Assembly: GCF_014698835.1 (NCBI RefSeq)
Contig: NZ_JACJTU010000032.1
Coordinates: 25,332-89,331 of the forward strand
Reading direction: 5' to 3'
DNA length: 64,000 nucleotides
DNA from: Nostoc paludosum FACHB-159
GTDB lineage: Bacteria > Cyanobacteriota > Cyanobacteriia > Cyanobacteriales > Nostocaceae
Shown here piece after piece: positions 8,761 through 16,597 of the stretch (positions are counted from its first letter, which is position 1; the number at the start of each line of letters is the position of its first letter). The notes below the pieces were generated by a model. It saw only the letters and a list, made by a program, of their open reading frames with translations, ran no database searches and was not told where the DNA came from. The position numbers and the translations under genes were made by a program.

Positions 8761-11700
8761 ATGCAAATCATCAAACCGCTATTAACAAACAATACTCATC
8801 CGCTCGGTGTAATATCATCTTTATCTAATACTCACAAACTCATATTTAGAAAAGAGTCTGATTTTCTGCATTCGCGCAGTAATTTTCTCAGCCCAATACA
8901 AACGAAATCACCATTAGTCACATCTTCTCAATTTGTATTATCTCGTGAAGCAGAACCATCGATACAACCAGTAATCGGTTGGGATAGCTGGGATAATCCA
9001 GATATCGATCTTAAATTTCCATTTATTGATTTTGATCCTTTTGAGCCAATCGATTCAGAAGAAGATAATAATTTAAATTCTCCGGAAATAGTAACAACTG
9101 ATATTCCAGAAATACAACGTACTATCATTGAGAATAATATAATTAATGATGCCTCACCAGAAATAAATCTTCAAAAGCAAAAGCAAAGTCAGACTAAAAA
9201 TAAAAGTCAAACTAAATCTAAATCAAAACAAACCAATAAATCTGCACAAAATCCCAAAACAAAATCTCCAAATAAAAAATCAACAAAATCATCTGCGGCT
9301 AAGAATGTTGTACAAGCTGTTGATGAAAGTAATATTGCTATTAATCCCAATCAAGATGTATTTATACCATCAAAAGATTATTTATTTCCTGAGGCTAATT
9401 CGGGGATTTCACAAACAAATAATGAATTTCATGTATTAAAATCTCAAATTCCCGATCCTCTCTTTGCTTCTACGCCTCTGAGTGAAAATAATCCTCTCAC
9501 ATCACAACAAGATACTGCTTTAGATAATATTACAATTGATAATAACTCTGTTAATAATACCACGCCATCTACTTGGTCTAATGTTCAAGAACAGCCAAAT
9601 TTATTTAGAAATATAGCCAACGAAGAATCGCAAGTATTTTCTGAGTTACCATCTAGTTTCTCCAGTGCAGAACCGTCTACTTCAGAAAGAATTCCCCCTT
9701 TACAACAAAAGAATAAATTAGGCGAAAACACAAATCAATTACCAGATAATTCGCCTAGAGAATTTCCTTTGCCTAATCATGTTGAAAAAACATTTAGCCC
9801 GTCTAATAATATTACCAACAATCAACAACTAGTCGCTGAAACATCAGAAGTAAATCCAACGCCACGACAACAAAATATTGAAACTACTCAATCCTCACAA
9901 AAATTTGAAGTTGATATCCCAGATATCTCAGTTAGCACAACTCCACAACAACAAGTTATTGAAACTACTCAATTATCACAAAAAGCTAATATCCCAGATA
10001 TCTCAGTTAGCCCAACGCCACAACAACAAGTTATTGAAACTACTCAATTATCACAAAAAGCTGATATCCCAGATATCTCAGTTAGCCCAACGCCACAACA
10101 ACAAGTTATTGAAACTACTCAATTATCACAAAAAGCCGATATCCCAGATATCTCAGTTAGCACAACGCCACAACAACAAGTTATTGAAACAGATGAATTG
10201 TCTTCTAAAGTTCAAAAGAAAGACACCAGTTCTCTAAGAAATGTAATCCCAAAACAAGAAATATTAGTAAAATCCAATCATCAATCAAATCAACAAGAAT
10301 TACTAAATACAAGTAATAATTTGGAGTCAATTCCAGCCATTGAGCAAGATTTAATTTCAGAAAATTATATTACTAATTTTGACTCAAGTAATTTTATCAT
10401 TGATGATTCTGTAATTACTTCATCTAGCGTTGAAAATCCCGCAGTAACGGACAGCAGTGCTAACCTACCGCCTGTCTCAGATGTCAAAAAAAATCCTATT
10501 GCACTAGAACGAGAAATTGATTCTAGCGTTACGAGTGAATCTTTAGCTTCTGCACCTATTCAATTAACACCTACTTCAGCCTATATTGAAGCTACATCTA
10601 ATTTTTTGAGCGATTTTGATAGTAATGAAAAGTTAGCAACTTCAGAATCACAATCTACTGTGGCGGTTAATGTCTCAGATGTCCCAAAAAATTTAATTTC
10701 ACTACAACGGGACAACAATCTGGAAAATCCTAGCAGCGAGTCTATAGAAAGTCAGCTTTCTTTAGCAGTACATGAAATTAGTGAAACACCAGTAGTTAGC
10801 AACGTATCGCCTGAGATTGGTGAAACACAAAAAGTTAGCAACGAATCTTCTAAAATTAATGAATCACCAATAGTTAACAACATATCGCCTGAGATTGGTG
10901 AAACACAAAAAGTTAGCAATGTATTACCTGAGATTGATGAAACACCAATAGTTAACAACGTATCGCCTGAGATTGGTGAAACACAAAAAGTTAGCAATGT
11001 ATTACCTGAGATTGATGAAACACCAATAGTTAGCAACGTATCGCCTGAGATTGGTGAAACACAAAAAGTTAGCAATGTATTACCTGAGATTGATGAAACA
11101 CCAATAGTTAGCAACGTATCGCCTGAAATTATTGAATCACCAAAAATTAACAACATATCGCCTGAAATTGATGAAGTACCAAAAGTGAGGGATGTGTCAT
11201 CAAATGTTGGGGAAACATCGAGTATTTTCCGAAAAATAGGTGATAATGAACAAATATTAGAGTCAGAATTGTTAGGTGCGATCGCCAATTCTGAAAACTC
11301 TGAAATTGATACCTCAGAGTACCAAGATATCCCAGAAAAACCAACTTTTCCACCAAATCAGTTAAGCACACCACCTCAATTTGAACAAAACACCACCATT
11401 GAAAATTTACCAGCACCTAAAGGTTATGCTACTGGTGGTCAAGTAAGAGACTCTCACCTTGAAAATAATCAGCACATAGCACCGTCAGATACCGTACCTG
11501 CAATGCTGACACCTGGTGAATTTGTCATCAATACCAGGGATGCACAGAAAAATCTACCTCTACTACAGCACATCAATAGCGGTGGGACACCAGACAATAT
11601 TATTCTTCCAAGTTTAGAGATACCCAACGCCAAAGAATCACAAAAAACAACTTCTCCACATTCGACTAAAGTCGATTCTTTTACAGATACTTCATTACAA

Positions 11701-12303
11701 CTCAAACCTCAAGAATCTAATTCTTTAATTCCTTCTTCCTTAGGGTTCAATGTTGGAAAACAGAAACTTTCTGTACTCAATTCCCCACAGCTTAATACTG
11801 TTGAAAACAAAACGACTGACTCACCTGTTACTTCACCCCAATATTCATCACCTCCCTTAATTTTTAGAAAAGCAAATTCTACCGCTAATACACCTTCCCA
11901 ATGGTCAGATACACCTTCTCAATGGTCAAATGTGCAAGAATTATTCAATGGCAATAATGATGAAGATGAATTCACAAGCTTCTTTAGCGGTGGAAAATCT
12001 AATAGTCAAAATTCCGAATTTTCTGATGTTTATCCATCATCAGAATCCTCACAAAGTTTTGCTAAACACCGTGCTGCACCTAGAGGTTTCGCTGAAGGCG
12101 GAGAAGTCACTGCACCCGCGTCTGTAAACACAGAATCATTAAGCGAAACAGTAGAAAGCACTTCTGCAAAACGTGAAGAAGAGAACAAAGATGATACGGC
12201 TGATCTTGAAGCTTTAGCACGTGAAATTTATAGTAGATTACGCCAACGTTTAGAAATTGAACGAGAACGTCATGGTGGTTATTTAGGTCGTTTATCTTGG
12301 TAA
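8761..12303 (+). CDS. Large repeat-rich tape-measure-like eCIS protein
   Basis: 1180 residues starting 24 bp after the tube gene. Most of it is low-complexity (Asn, Ser, Gln, Pro) with a basic Lys/Gln/Ser-rich patch near residues 140-180 and two blocks of tandem repeats (25-residue units, then 13-residue units). Near residue 880 it has GYATGGQV followed by VPAMLTPGEFVINTRDAQ, a motif typical of phage tape-measure proteins (GGxV...MLTPGEFV). A second RGFAEGGEV lies near residue 1110. The C-terminus LAREIYSRLRQRLEIERERHG resembles the end of the small protein encoded at 7974. Tape-measure function is inferred from motif, size and location between tube and spike genes; it lacks the long hydrophobic coiled coil usual for Afp14, so an extended linker or baseplate filament is an alternative. 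Confidence 0.65.
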   Translation: MQIIKPLLTNNTHPLGVISSLSNTHKLIFRKESDFLHSRSNFLSPIQTKSPLVTSSQFVLSREAEPSIQPVIGWDSWDNPDIDLKFPFIDFDPFEPIDSEEDNNLNSPEIVTTDIPEIQRTIIENNIINDASPEINLQKQKQSQTKNKSQTKSKSKQTNKSAQNPKTKSPNKKSTKSSAAKNVVQAVDESNIAINPNQDVFIPSKDYLFPEANSGISQTNNEFHVLKSQIPDPLFASTPLSENNPLTSQQDTALDNITIDNNSVNNTTPSTWSNVQEQPNLFRNIANEESQVFSELPSSFSSAEPSTSERIPPLQQKNKLGENTNQLPDNSPREFPLPNHVEKTFSPSNNITNNQQLVAETSEVNPTPRQQNIETTQSSQKFEVDIPDISVSTTPQQQVIETTQLSQKANIPDISVSPTPQQQVIETTQLSQKADIPDISVSPTPQQQVIETTQLSQKADIPDISVSTTPQQQVIETDELSSKVQKKDTSSLRNVIPKQEILVKSNHQSNQQELLNTSNNLESIPAIEQDLISENYITNFDSSNFIIDDSVITSSSVENPAVTDSSANLPPVSDVKKNPIALEREIDSSVTSESLASAPIQLTPTSAYIEATSNFLSDFDSNEKLATSESQSTVAVNVSDVPKNLISLQRDNNLENPSSESIESQLSLAVHEISETPVVSNVSPEIGETQKVSNESSKINESPIVNNISPEIGETQKVSNVLPEIDETPIVNNVSPEIGETQKVSNVLPEIDETPIVSNVSPEIGETQKVSNVLPEIDETPIVSNVSPEIIESPKINNISPEIDEVPKVRDVSSNVGETSSIFRKIGDNEQILESELLGAIANSENSEIDTSEYQDIPEKPTFPPNQLSTPPQFEQNTTIENLPAPKGYATGGQVRDSHLENNQHIAPSDTVPAMLTPGEFVINTRDAQKNLPLLQHINSGGTPDNIILPSLEIPNAKESQKTTSPHSTKVDSFTDTSLQLKPQESNSLIPSSLGFNVGKQKLSVLNSPQLNTVENKTTDSPVTSPQYSSPPLIFRKANSTANTPSQWSDTPSQWSNVQELFNGNNDEDEFTSFFSGGKSNSQNSEFSDVYPSSESSQSFAKHRAAPRGFAEGGEVTAPASVNTESLSETVESTSAKREEENKDDTADLEALAREIYSRLRQRLEIERERHGGYLGRLSW
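9941..10190 (+). repeat. 75-nt in-frame tandem repeats in the tape-measure-like gene
   Basis: Copies of caacaacaag recur exactly 75 nt apart (10021 and 10096, with flanking copies). Each encodes a 25-residue unit containing PQQQVIETTQ and IPDISVS. Copies are nearly identical at DNA level, suggesting recent expansion. Confidence 0.9.
10785..11180 (+). repeat. 39/78-nt in-frame repeats in the tape-measure-like gene
   Basis: A 13-residue unit of the form (S/N)NVxPEIxETxxV is repeated about ten times; pairs form a 78-nt higher-order unit (SPEIGETQKV then LPEIDETPIV). Near-perfect DNA identity among pairs points to recent duplication. Confidence 0.88.
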
Positions 12304-12336
12304 ATTTTATTTAATAAATTGAGGAGAAATCATCAA

Positions 12337-12888
12337 ATGGCAACCCCAGCAATTATTGTTACTCAAAAGCGAAAACCACAACTTGAAAAAGCAAAACTTG
12401 TAGCTTATAACGGTGAATCTGACGATATTGAATTGATGTTTAATCCTACAGAAATTAGTTTTAGTCGGTCTGTTGAGTGGAAAAGCAATGATGGTAATAG
12501 AGGTACGGAACTATTACCAAAGGTTAACTTTTCTGGAGTTAAACCTTATACATTTTCACTCAAACAGTTGTTATTTGATACTTATGAAACTAAAGAATCG
12601 GTGATGAAAAAGTATGTAGATAAGATTAAAAAAGGCGTAGAAACAATTAAAGGAGCGCGTGATAAACGTCCACCTGTTTACATATTAACATGGGGAAATG
12701 AGTATTTTTATTGTGTAATTACGAAATTAACTTATACATTAAATATGTTTCTAAGTGATGGTACACCAGTTAGAGCAATGGTAGATATAGACTTGCAAGA
12801 AGTTGATAAAAATAACCTTCCTGGGGGAAAAGAATCTCAATCTAAAGGGAAAGACCGCAAAGCAGATCCGAAGGTGGCAAAAACGTAG
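12337..12888 (+). CDS. CIS tube/LysM-class adaptor protein (Afp7/Pvc7-like)
   Basis: 183 residues from ATG 12337 (MATPAII), preceded by gaggag at 12321; an in-frame TTG at 12319 lies inside that ribosome binding site and is rejected. The segment AKLVAYNGESDDIELMFNPTEISFSRSVEW followed by VNFSGVKPYTFSLKQLLFDTYE and VYILTWGNEYFYCVITKLTYTL matches the N-terminal domain of contractile-injection-system tube-adaptor proteins, which connect inner tube and spike hub. The usual C-terminal LysM domain is not evident; the protein ends in a short basic Ser/Lys tail. The gene sits directly before the spike gene, the canonical Afp7-Afp8 order. Confidence 0.85.
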   Translation: MATPAIIVTQKRKPQLEKAKLVAYNGESDDIELMFNPTEISFSRSVEWKSNDGNRGTELLPKVNFSGVKPYTFSLKQLLFDTYETKESVMKKYVDKIKKGVETIKGARDKRPPVYILTWGNEYFYCVITKLTYTLNMFLSDGTPVRAMVDIDLQEVDKNNLPGGKESQSKGKDRKADPKVAKT

Positions 12889-12987
12889 TTGGGAGTTGGG
12901 AGTTGGGAGTTAGGAGTTGGGAGTTGGGAGTTGGGAGTTAGGAGTTAGGAGTTAGGAGTTAGGAGTTAGGAGTTAGGAGTTAGGAGT
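12888..12987 (+). repeat. Heptameric short tandem repeat (ggagttg/ggagtta)
   Basis: About fourteen copies of the heptamer ggagttg or ggagtta begin at the stop of the upstream gene. This is the classic cyanobacterial STRR type. A shorter ladder of attcag follows at about 13046-13070. Confidence 0.95.
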
Positions 12988-13125
12988 CGAAATCAAAAAC
13001 ATGATAATGTTTGAAATATGATTATAGCAATTCACTAAATTTATTCAGAATTCAGAATTCAGAATTATAGATCCTACAAATTTAATCCATTTCAGTACAA
13101 TATTTAATATTCAAAATTGAAGCTT

Positions 13126-14913
13126 ATGCCTAACGCTAACCTTTATTTAAGTGACCCTTTAGTTAAGATAGAAGGTCAACCTGCATCTCCTGAATTACTC
13201 AAAGATTTGCTGCAAATGACTGTGGAAGAAAGTATGCATTTGCCAGCAATGTTTACCTTAGTAATACATAATAGCTATATTCCCACATCTGACCGTCAAC
13301 AAAATCAACCTTGGCGGCACGAACAGGTTTTTCAAATTGGGAAGAAAGTAACGTTAGGTTTTAAATCGAGTACTACTCAAGATCAAAATTTTAGAAATGA
13401 AAAAACAAAAATCCTTGTTGAAGGTGAGGTTACAGGACTGGAAGTTCACTTCAATGAAAAATCTGAAGCTAATATAATTGTTCGTGGCTATGATTTTTCT
13501 CATCGTCTTCACAGAGGCCGTTATAATCGCTCTTTTTTAAATACAACTGATAGCAAAATAGTCAAAAAAATAGCTAAAGAAGTAGGTATAAATATTGGAA
13601 AAATAGACGAAAGTGGCGAAGTCCACAAGTATGTATTTCAAGAAAATCAAACCAATATGGAGTTTTTGCAAGAAAGGGCTGCGCGTATTGGTTTTGATTT
13701 ATTTATTACAGAAGACAAGATAAATTTTTGCAAGCCAGAAAGTCAGGCGTCTTTAGATTTGAAATGGCTAGTTGATATTAGTAAATTTAGTACTCGTGTC
13801 ACTAGTGCTGAACAAGTAAGTTCTGTGGAAGTACGCGGTTGGGACTATACCCAAAAACGATTGATTAGCTCAACAGCCAACAAAGAAAAGCAAATTACTC
13901 AGACAGGTAATAAGCTAGGAAGTAGTACCAGTACTGCATTTCGCAATCTTAAATCTCCCAAAATGATTGTTGTAGATAAACCTGTTGCTACTAAAAAACA
14001 AGCAGATGTGATGGCTCAGGCTTTGTGTGATGAATTGGGAGGAGAATTTGTTTATGCAGATGCGAAAGCATTTGGAAATCCTGAGATTCGACCGAGGCGG
14101 GTGATTCGTCTTCAAGAATTAGGCGATCGCTACAGTGGTCAATATTATGTCACAGAAACACGCCATTTCTACAACGGGCGAGTTTATGAAACTGATTTTA
14201 GCGTCCGCGGCTTACGTGCTGGTAACTTATTCACAACTCTATCGACAAAAAAACATTTACAGCCATCTGAGACTTTATTAGTCGGAATTGTGACTAATAA
14301 CAAAGATCCAGAAAAATGGGGTAGAGTAAAAGTCAAGTTCCCCACCATGAGCGAAGAACATGAAAGCGACTGGGCGAGAGTTGTAGCTTTGGGAGCAGGG
14401 CCAAACAGAGGTTTCGACTGTTTACCAGAAGTCAACGATGAAGTATTAGTCGGTTTTGAACATGGCGATATTCACCGTCCCTACGTCATTGGCGGTGTAT
14501 GGAATGGTAAAGACGCACCACCTGAAAAAGTAGATGACTCAGTTACTGGTGGTGTCAGATTACGCACTATTAAAACTCGTGTTGGTCATGTTTTACAGTT
14601 CGTTGAAGAAGACAAAGCCAGCAGTAAAACAGGTATTCGTGTAGAAACTAAAGCCGGTCACAAAATGTATCTTAATGATAGCGATCGCCATATCGAAATT
14701 AAAACCGCAGGCGGTCATACAATCAAAATGGACGATAGAAGTAAATCTATTTCCATCGAAACCACAGGCGGTCATTCAATCGAAATGAACGATGCAAGTA
14801 AATCTGTTTCAGTTAAATCAACGCTGAATCTTTCATTACAAGCGAATGGCAATATAGACATTAGCGCCAACGGTAATATTACAGTCAAAGGCGCGATAAT
14901 TCGCCTGAATTAA
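13126..14913 (+). CDS. VgrG-like spike protein (Afp8; gpD + gp5 OB-fold)
   Basis: 595 residues from ATG 13126 (MPNANLYL); an upstream TTG at 13117 is possible but less likely. The N-terminal 370 residues form a gpD/gp27-like hub (LHRGRYNRSF, EVGINIGKIDESG, NMEFLQERAARIGFDLF). From about 385 to 470 comes the gp5-type OB fold: VGIVTNNKDPEKWGRVKVKF, DWARVVALGAGPNRG, EVNDEVLVGFEHGD and PYVIGGVWNG. The C-terminus has short beta-helix-like repeats (GGHTIKMDD, GGHSIEMND). It forms the trimeric spike under the tube that punctures the target membrane. No extra toxin domain is fused to its C-terminus, so cargo must be carried otherwise. Confidence 0.95.
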   Translation: MPNANLYLSDPLVKIEGQPASPELLKDLLQMTVEESMHLPAMFTLVIHNSYIPTSDRQQNQPWRHEQVFQIGKKVTLGFKSSTTQDQNFRNEKTKILVEGEVTGLEVHFNEKSEANIIVRGYDFSHRLHRGRYNRSFLNTTDSKIVKKIAKEVGINIGKIDESGEVHKYVFQENQTNMEFLQERAARIGFDLFITEDKINFCKPESQASLDLKWLVDISKFSTRVTSAEQVSSVEVRGWDYTQKRLISSTANKEKQITQTGNKLGSSTSTAFRNLKSPKMIVVDKPVATKKQADVMAQALCDELGGEFVYADAKAFGNPEIRPRRVIRLQELGDRYSGQYYVTETRHFYNGRVYETDFSVRGLRAGNLFTTLSTKKHLQPSETLLVGIVTNNKDPEKWGRVKVKFPTMSEEHESDWARVVALGAGPNRGFDCLPEVNDEVLVGFEHGDIHRPYVIGGVWNGKDAPPEKVDDSVTGGVRLRTIKTRVGHVLQFVEEDKASSKTGIRVETKAGHKMYLNDSDRHIEIKTAGGHTIKMDDRSKSISIETTGGHSIEMNDASKSVSVKSTLNLSLQANGNIDISANGNITVKGAIIRLN

Positions 14914-15237
14914 GGCTTGCGAAAAAAATATAACCACCTCTCGGCTGAGTTTACACGATAGTCATAAAATTTATTGAGAAGGCAGAAGGCAGGAGGCAGA
15001 AGGCAGAAGGGAAACCCCATAAATAAATTTAGGGGATTCAATAGGGACGTAGTATTTCTTGCGCCTACTCGATAAAATACATATTTTTTCTTTTTTTCAT
15101 AAATAAATTTAGGGGCTTTAAACCCTTTTGGCAGAGGGCAAAAATTATATTTTCTTCCTTCTGCCCTCTGCCTTCTGCCCTCTGCCTTCTGCCTTTCTTC
15201 GGTAAATTATCTTTTGCACCTAGACAGTTGCTACTAG
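14914..15237. repeat. Gene-free spacer with inverted ggcagaa/ttctgcc repeat arrays
   Basis: An array of ggcagaa-type heptamers at about 14980-15010 faces a complementary cttctgccctctgcc array at about 15156-15195, so a transcript could fold into a long hairpin. Between them the stretch cataaataaatttagggg occurs twice (about 15018 and 15099). It separates the spike gene from the convergent PEP-CTERM gene and may act as a bidirectional terminator. No coding sequence seen. Confidence 0.8.
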
Positions 15238-15843
15238 CTAAATCACTTTTTCGAGATTCTTGTCAATGAATTTGGATGATTTCTTACCCTTGAATGCTGA
15301 AGCAACACCCAAAGTACCGAAGACGAGTAAACTAACAATAGAAGCAGGTTCAGGGACGGTAACTATAGTTGCAGAAAAACTAATAGCTAACTCACTATCT
15401 TCCGGCCCGAAATTTATAGAACCTGGTACAAATGGCGGTGCAGAAAAAACCTCTAAATAACTTGGTATCGGCAAAAAACTAGCGAAAAATGGACTAGAAA
15501 AATTTCCCCCAGAAGTAGAATAGCCGAAACCATCACCCGTTAACTGCTGAGCATTAAGACTTATTAAATTGTCAACCTCAAAAGGTTCGTTTCCTGGTAT
15601 TGGAGTTCCGGTAGTTTGAAGGCCAGTAATTGTTTCACCATTTCGCGTACCAGTAATTCCCAAAATCTGATAAAAACCCAAATCGTCGGGAGTGTCATTA
15701 GTGGTGAAAGTACCGCCAGCCGTTATGCCAATACCAGAATAATTCCAGTTCCAATTTAAAGCAGAGGCAGCTTGTATTGTCCCGAAAACTAATCCAGATG
15801 TAGCGGCAATAGCTGTGGCAGATAGTAGAGCTAAATTTTTCAT
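15238..15843 (-). CDS. PEP-CTERM sorting-domain protein
   Basis: 201 residues from ATG 15843 (MKNLALLSATAIAATSG), which gives a proper signal peptide ending near ASA; upstream in-frame codons would place 34 polar residues before it. The C-terminus has VPEPASIVSLLVFG followed by a hydrophobic helix and basic residues (KGKKSSK), the PEP-CTERM signal processed by exosortase, so the protein should be exported and anchored or released at the cell surface. The central part is Gly/Thr/Phe-rich with no recognisable catalytic domain. It lies on the opposite strand inside the eCIS left arm, between spike and wedge genes, where a PAAR-tip gene (Afp10) might be expected, and is probably an insertion unrelated to the injector. 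Confidence 0.85.
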   Translation of the reverse strand: MKNLALLSATAIAATSGLVFGTIQAASALNWNWNYSGIGITAGGTFTTNDTPDDLGFYQILGITGTRNGETITGLQTTGTPIPGNEPFEVDNLISLNAQQLTGDGFGYSTSGGNFSSPFFASFLPIPSYLEVFSAPPFVPGSINFGPEDSELAISFSATIVTVPEPASIVSLLVFGTLGVASAFKGKKSSKFIDKNLEKVI

Positions 15844-16078
15844 AGAGGTTGTTAGTATTACAGCACACCAAAGGCGATCGCAGATCTTGGAAGTTGAGTT
15901 AAGGTACAGCAAACGCAAAACCAATGGCAGTTTACCATTAAACACATAGTAGAGACGTAGCAGTGCTACGTCCCTACTAGAATTTCGTGTATATTTCCCC
16001 TATCCTCGACCTTTGGCGAATAGGCTTTACCCCTTTGTGCCGATATCTTTGAAGATATACATTGTCACAGCTGTCTAA

Positions 16079-16501
16079 GTGCCAGATATGGTTTATGGTC
16101 GTGAGCGAGCCTATTTGGGAACAGGTTGGGCTTACCCATTGCGCTTGAATGTGCAAGGTGGAATACAGCTTAGCCGTGAAGAACAAAAAGTTAAAGAATC
16201 TATTTGGATTATCCTCCGCACTGGAGTAGGCGAACGCGTTTATCGCCCTACTTTTGGTTCGCGCTTATCAGAGTTGGCGTTTGCACCTTTGAATACCGAT
16301 ACTCTGCTGCGAATTCGGATTTATGTTTTGGAAGCTTTAGAAGTTTGGGAACCACGCATTATTGTCGAGGAAGTTCTCACCGAACCCGACCCTGTGCGCG
16401 GCAGAGTAGATATCACCATTAATTATCGACTCAAAGAAGGTCACGATATTTACAGCTTTGTTTATCCTTTTTATTTGGTTTCAGCTGGGGAGGAATCGTG
16501 A
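16079..16501 (+). CDS. Baseplate wedge protein gp25/Afp9-like
   Basis: 140 residues with the gp25/GPW pattern: YGRERAYLGTGWAYPLRL, REEQKVKESIWIILRTG, GERVYRPTFGSRLSELAFAP, then EALEVWEPRIIVEEV. gp25-like proteins nucleate the sheath on the baseplate through a conserved core-bundle (the EPR motif is present as WEPR). GTG at 16079 and ATG at 16088 are both possible starts; neither has a strong ribosome binding site. Followed after 96 bp of acgaatt-type repeats by the baseplate J gene, the usual wedge order. Confidence 0.92.
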   Translation: MPDMVYGRERAYLGTGWAYPLRLNVQGGIQLSREEQKVKESIWIILRTGVGERVYRPTFGSRLSELAFAPLNTDTLLRIRIYVLEALEVWEPRIIVEEVLTEPDPVRGRVDITINYRLKEGHDIYSFVYPFYLVSAGEES

Positions 16502-16597
16502 TATCAATTCAAAATTAAAAATTAAGAAATTTAATTACGAATTACGAATTACGAATTACGAATTATTGAATCTGTCACATTCTTTTTTTAAATTGGT

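Noticed and set aside
10752..11288. Minus-strand 178-codon frame inside the tape-measure-like gene
   Set aside because: It is the antisense of the 13-residue repeats and itself purely repetitive.
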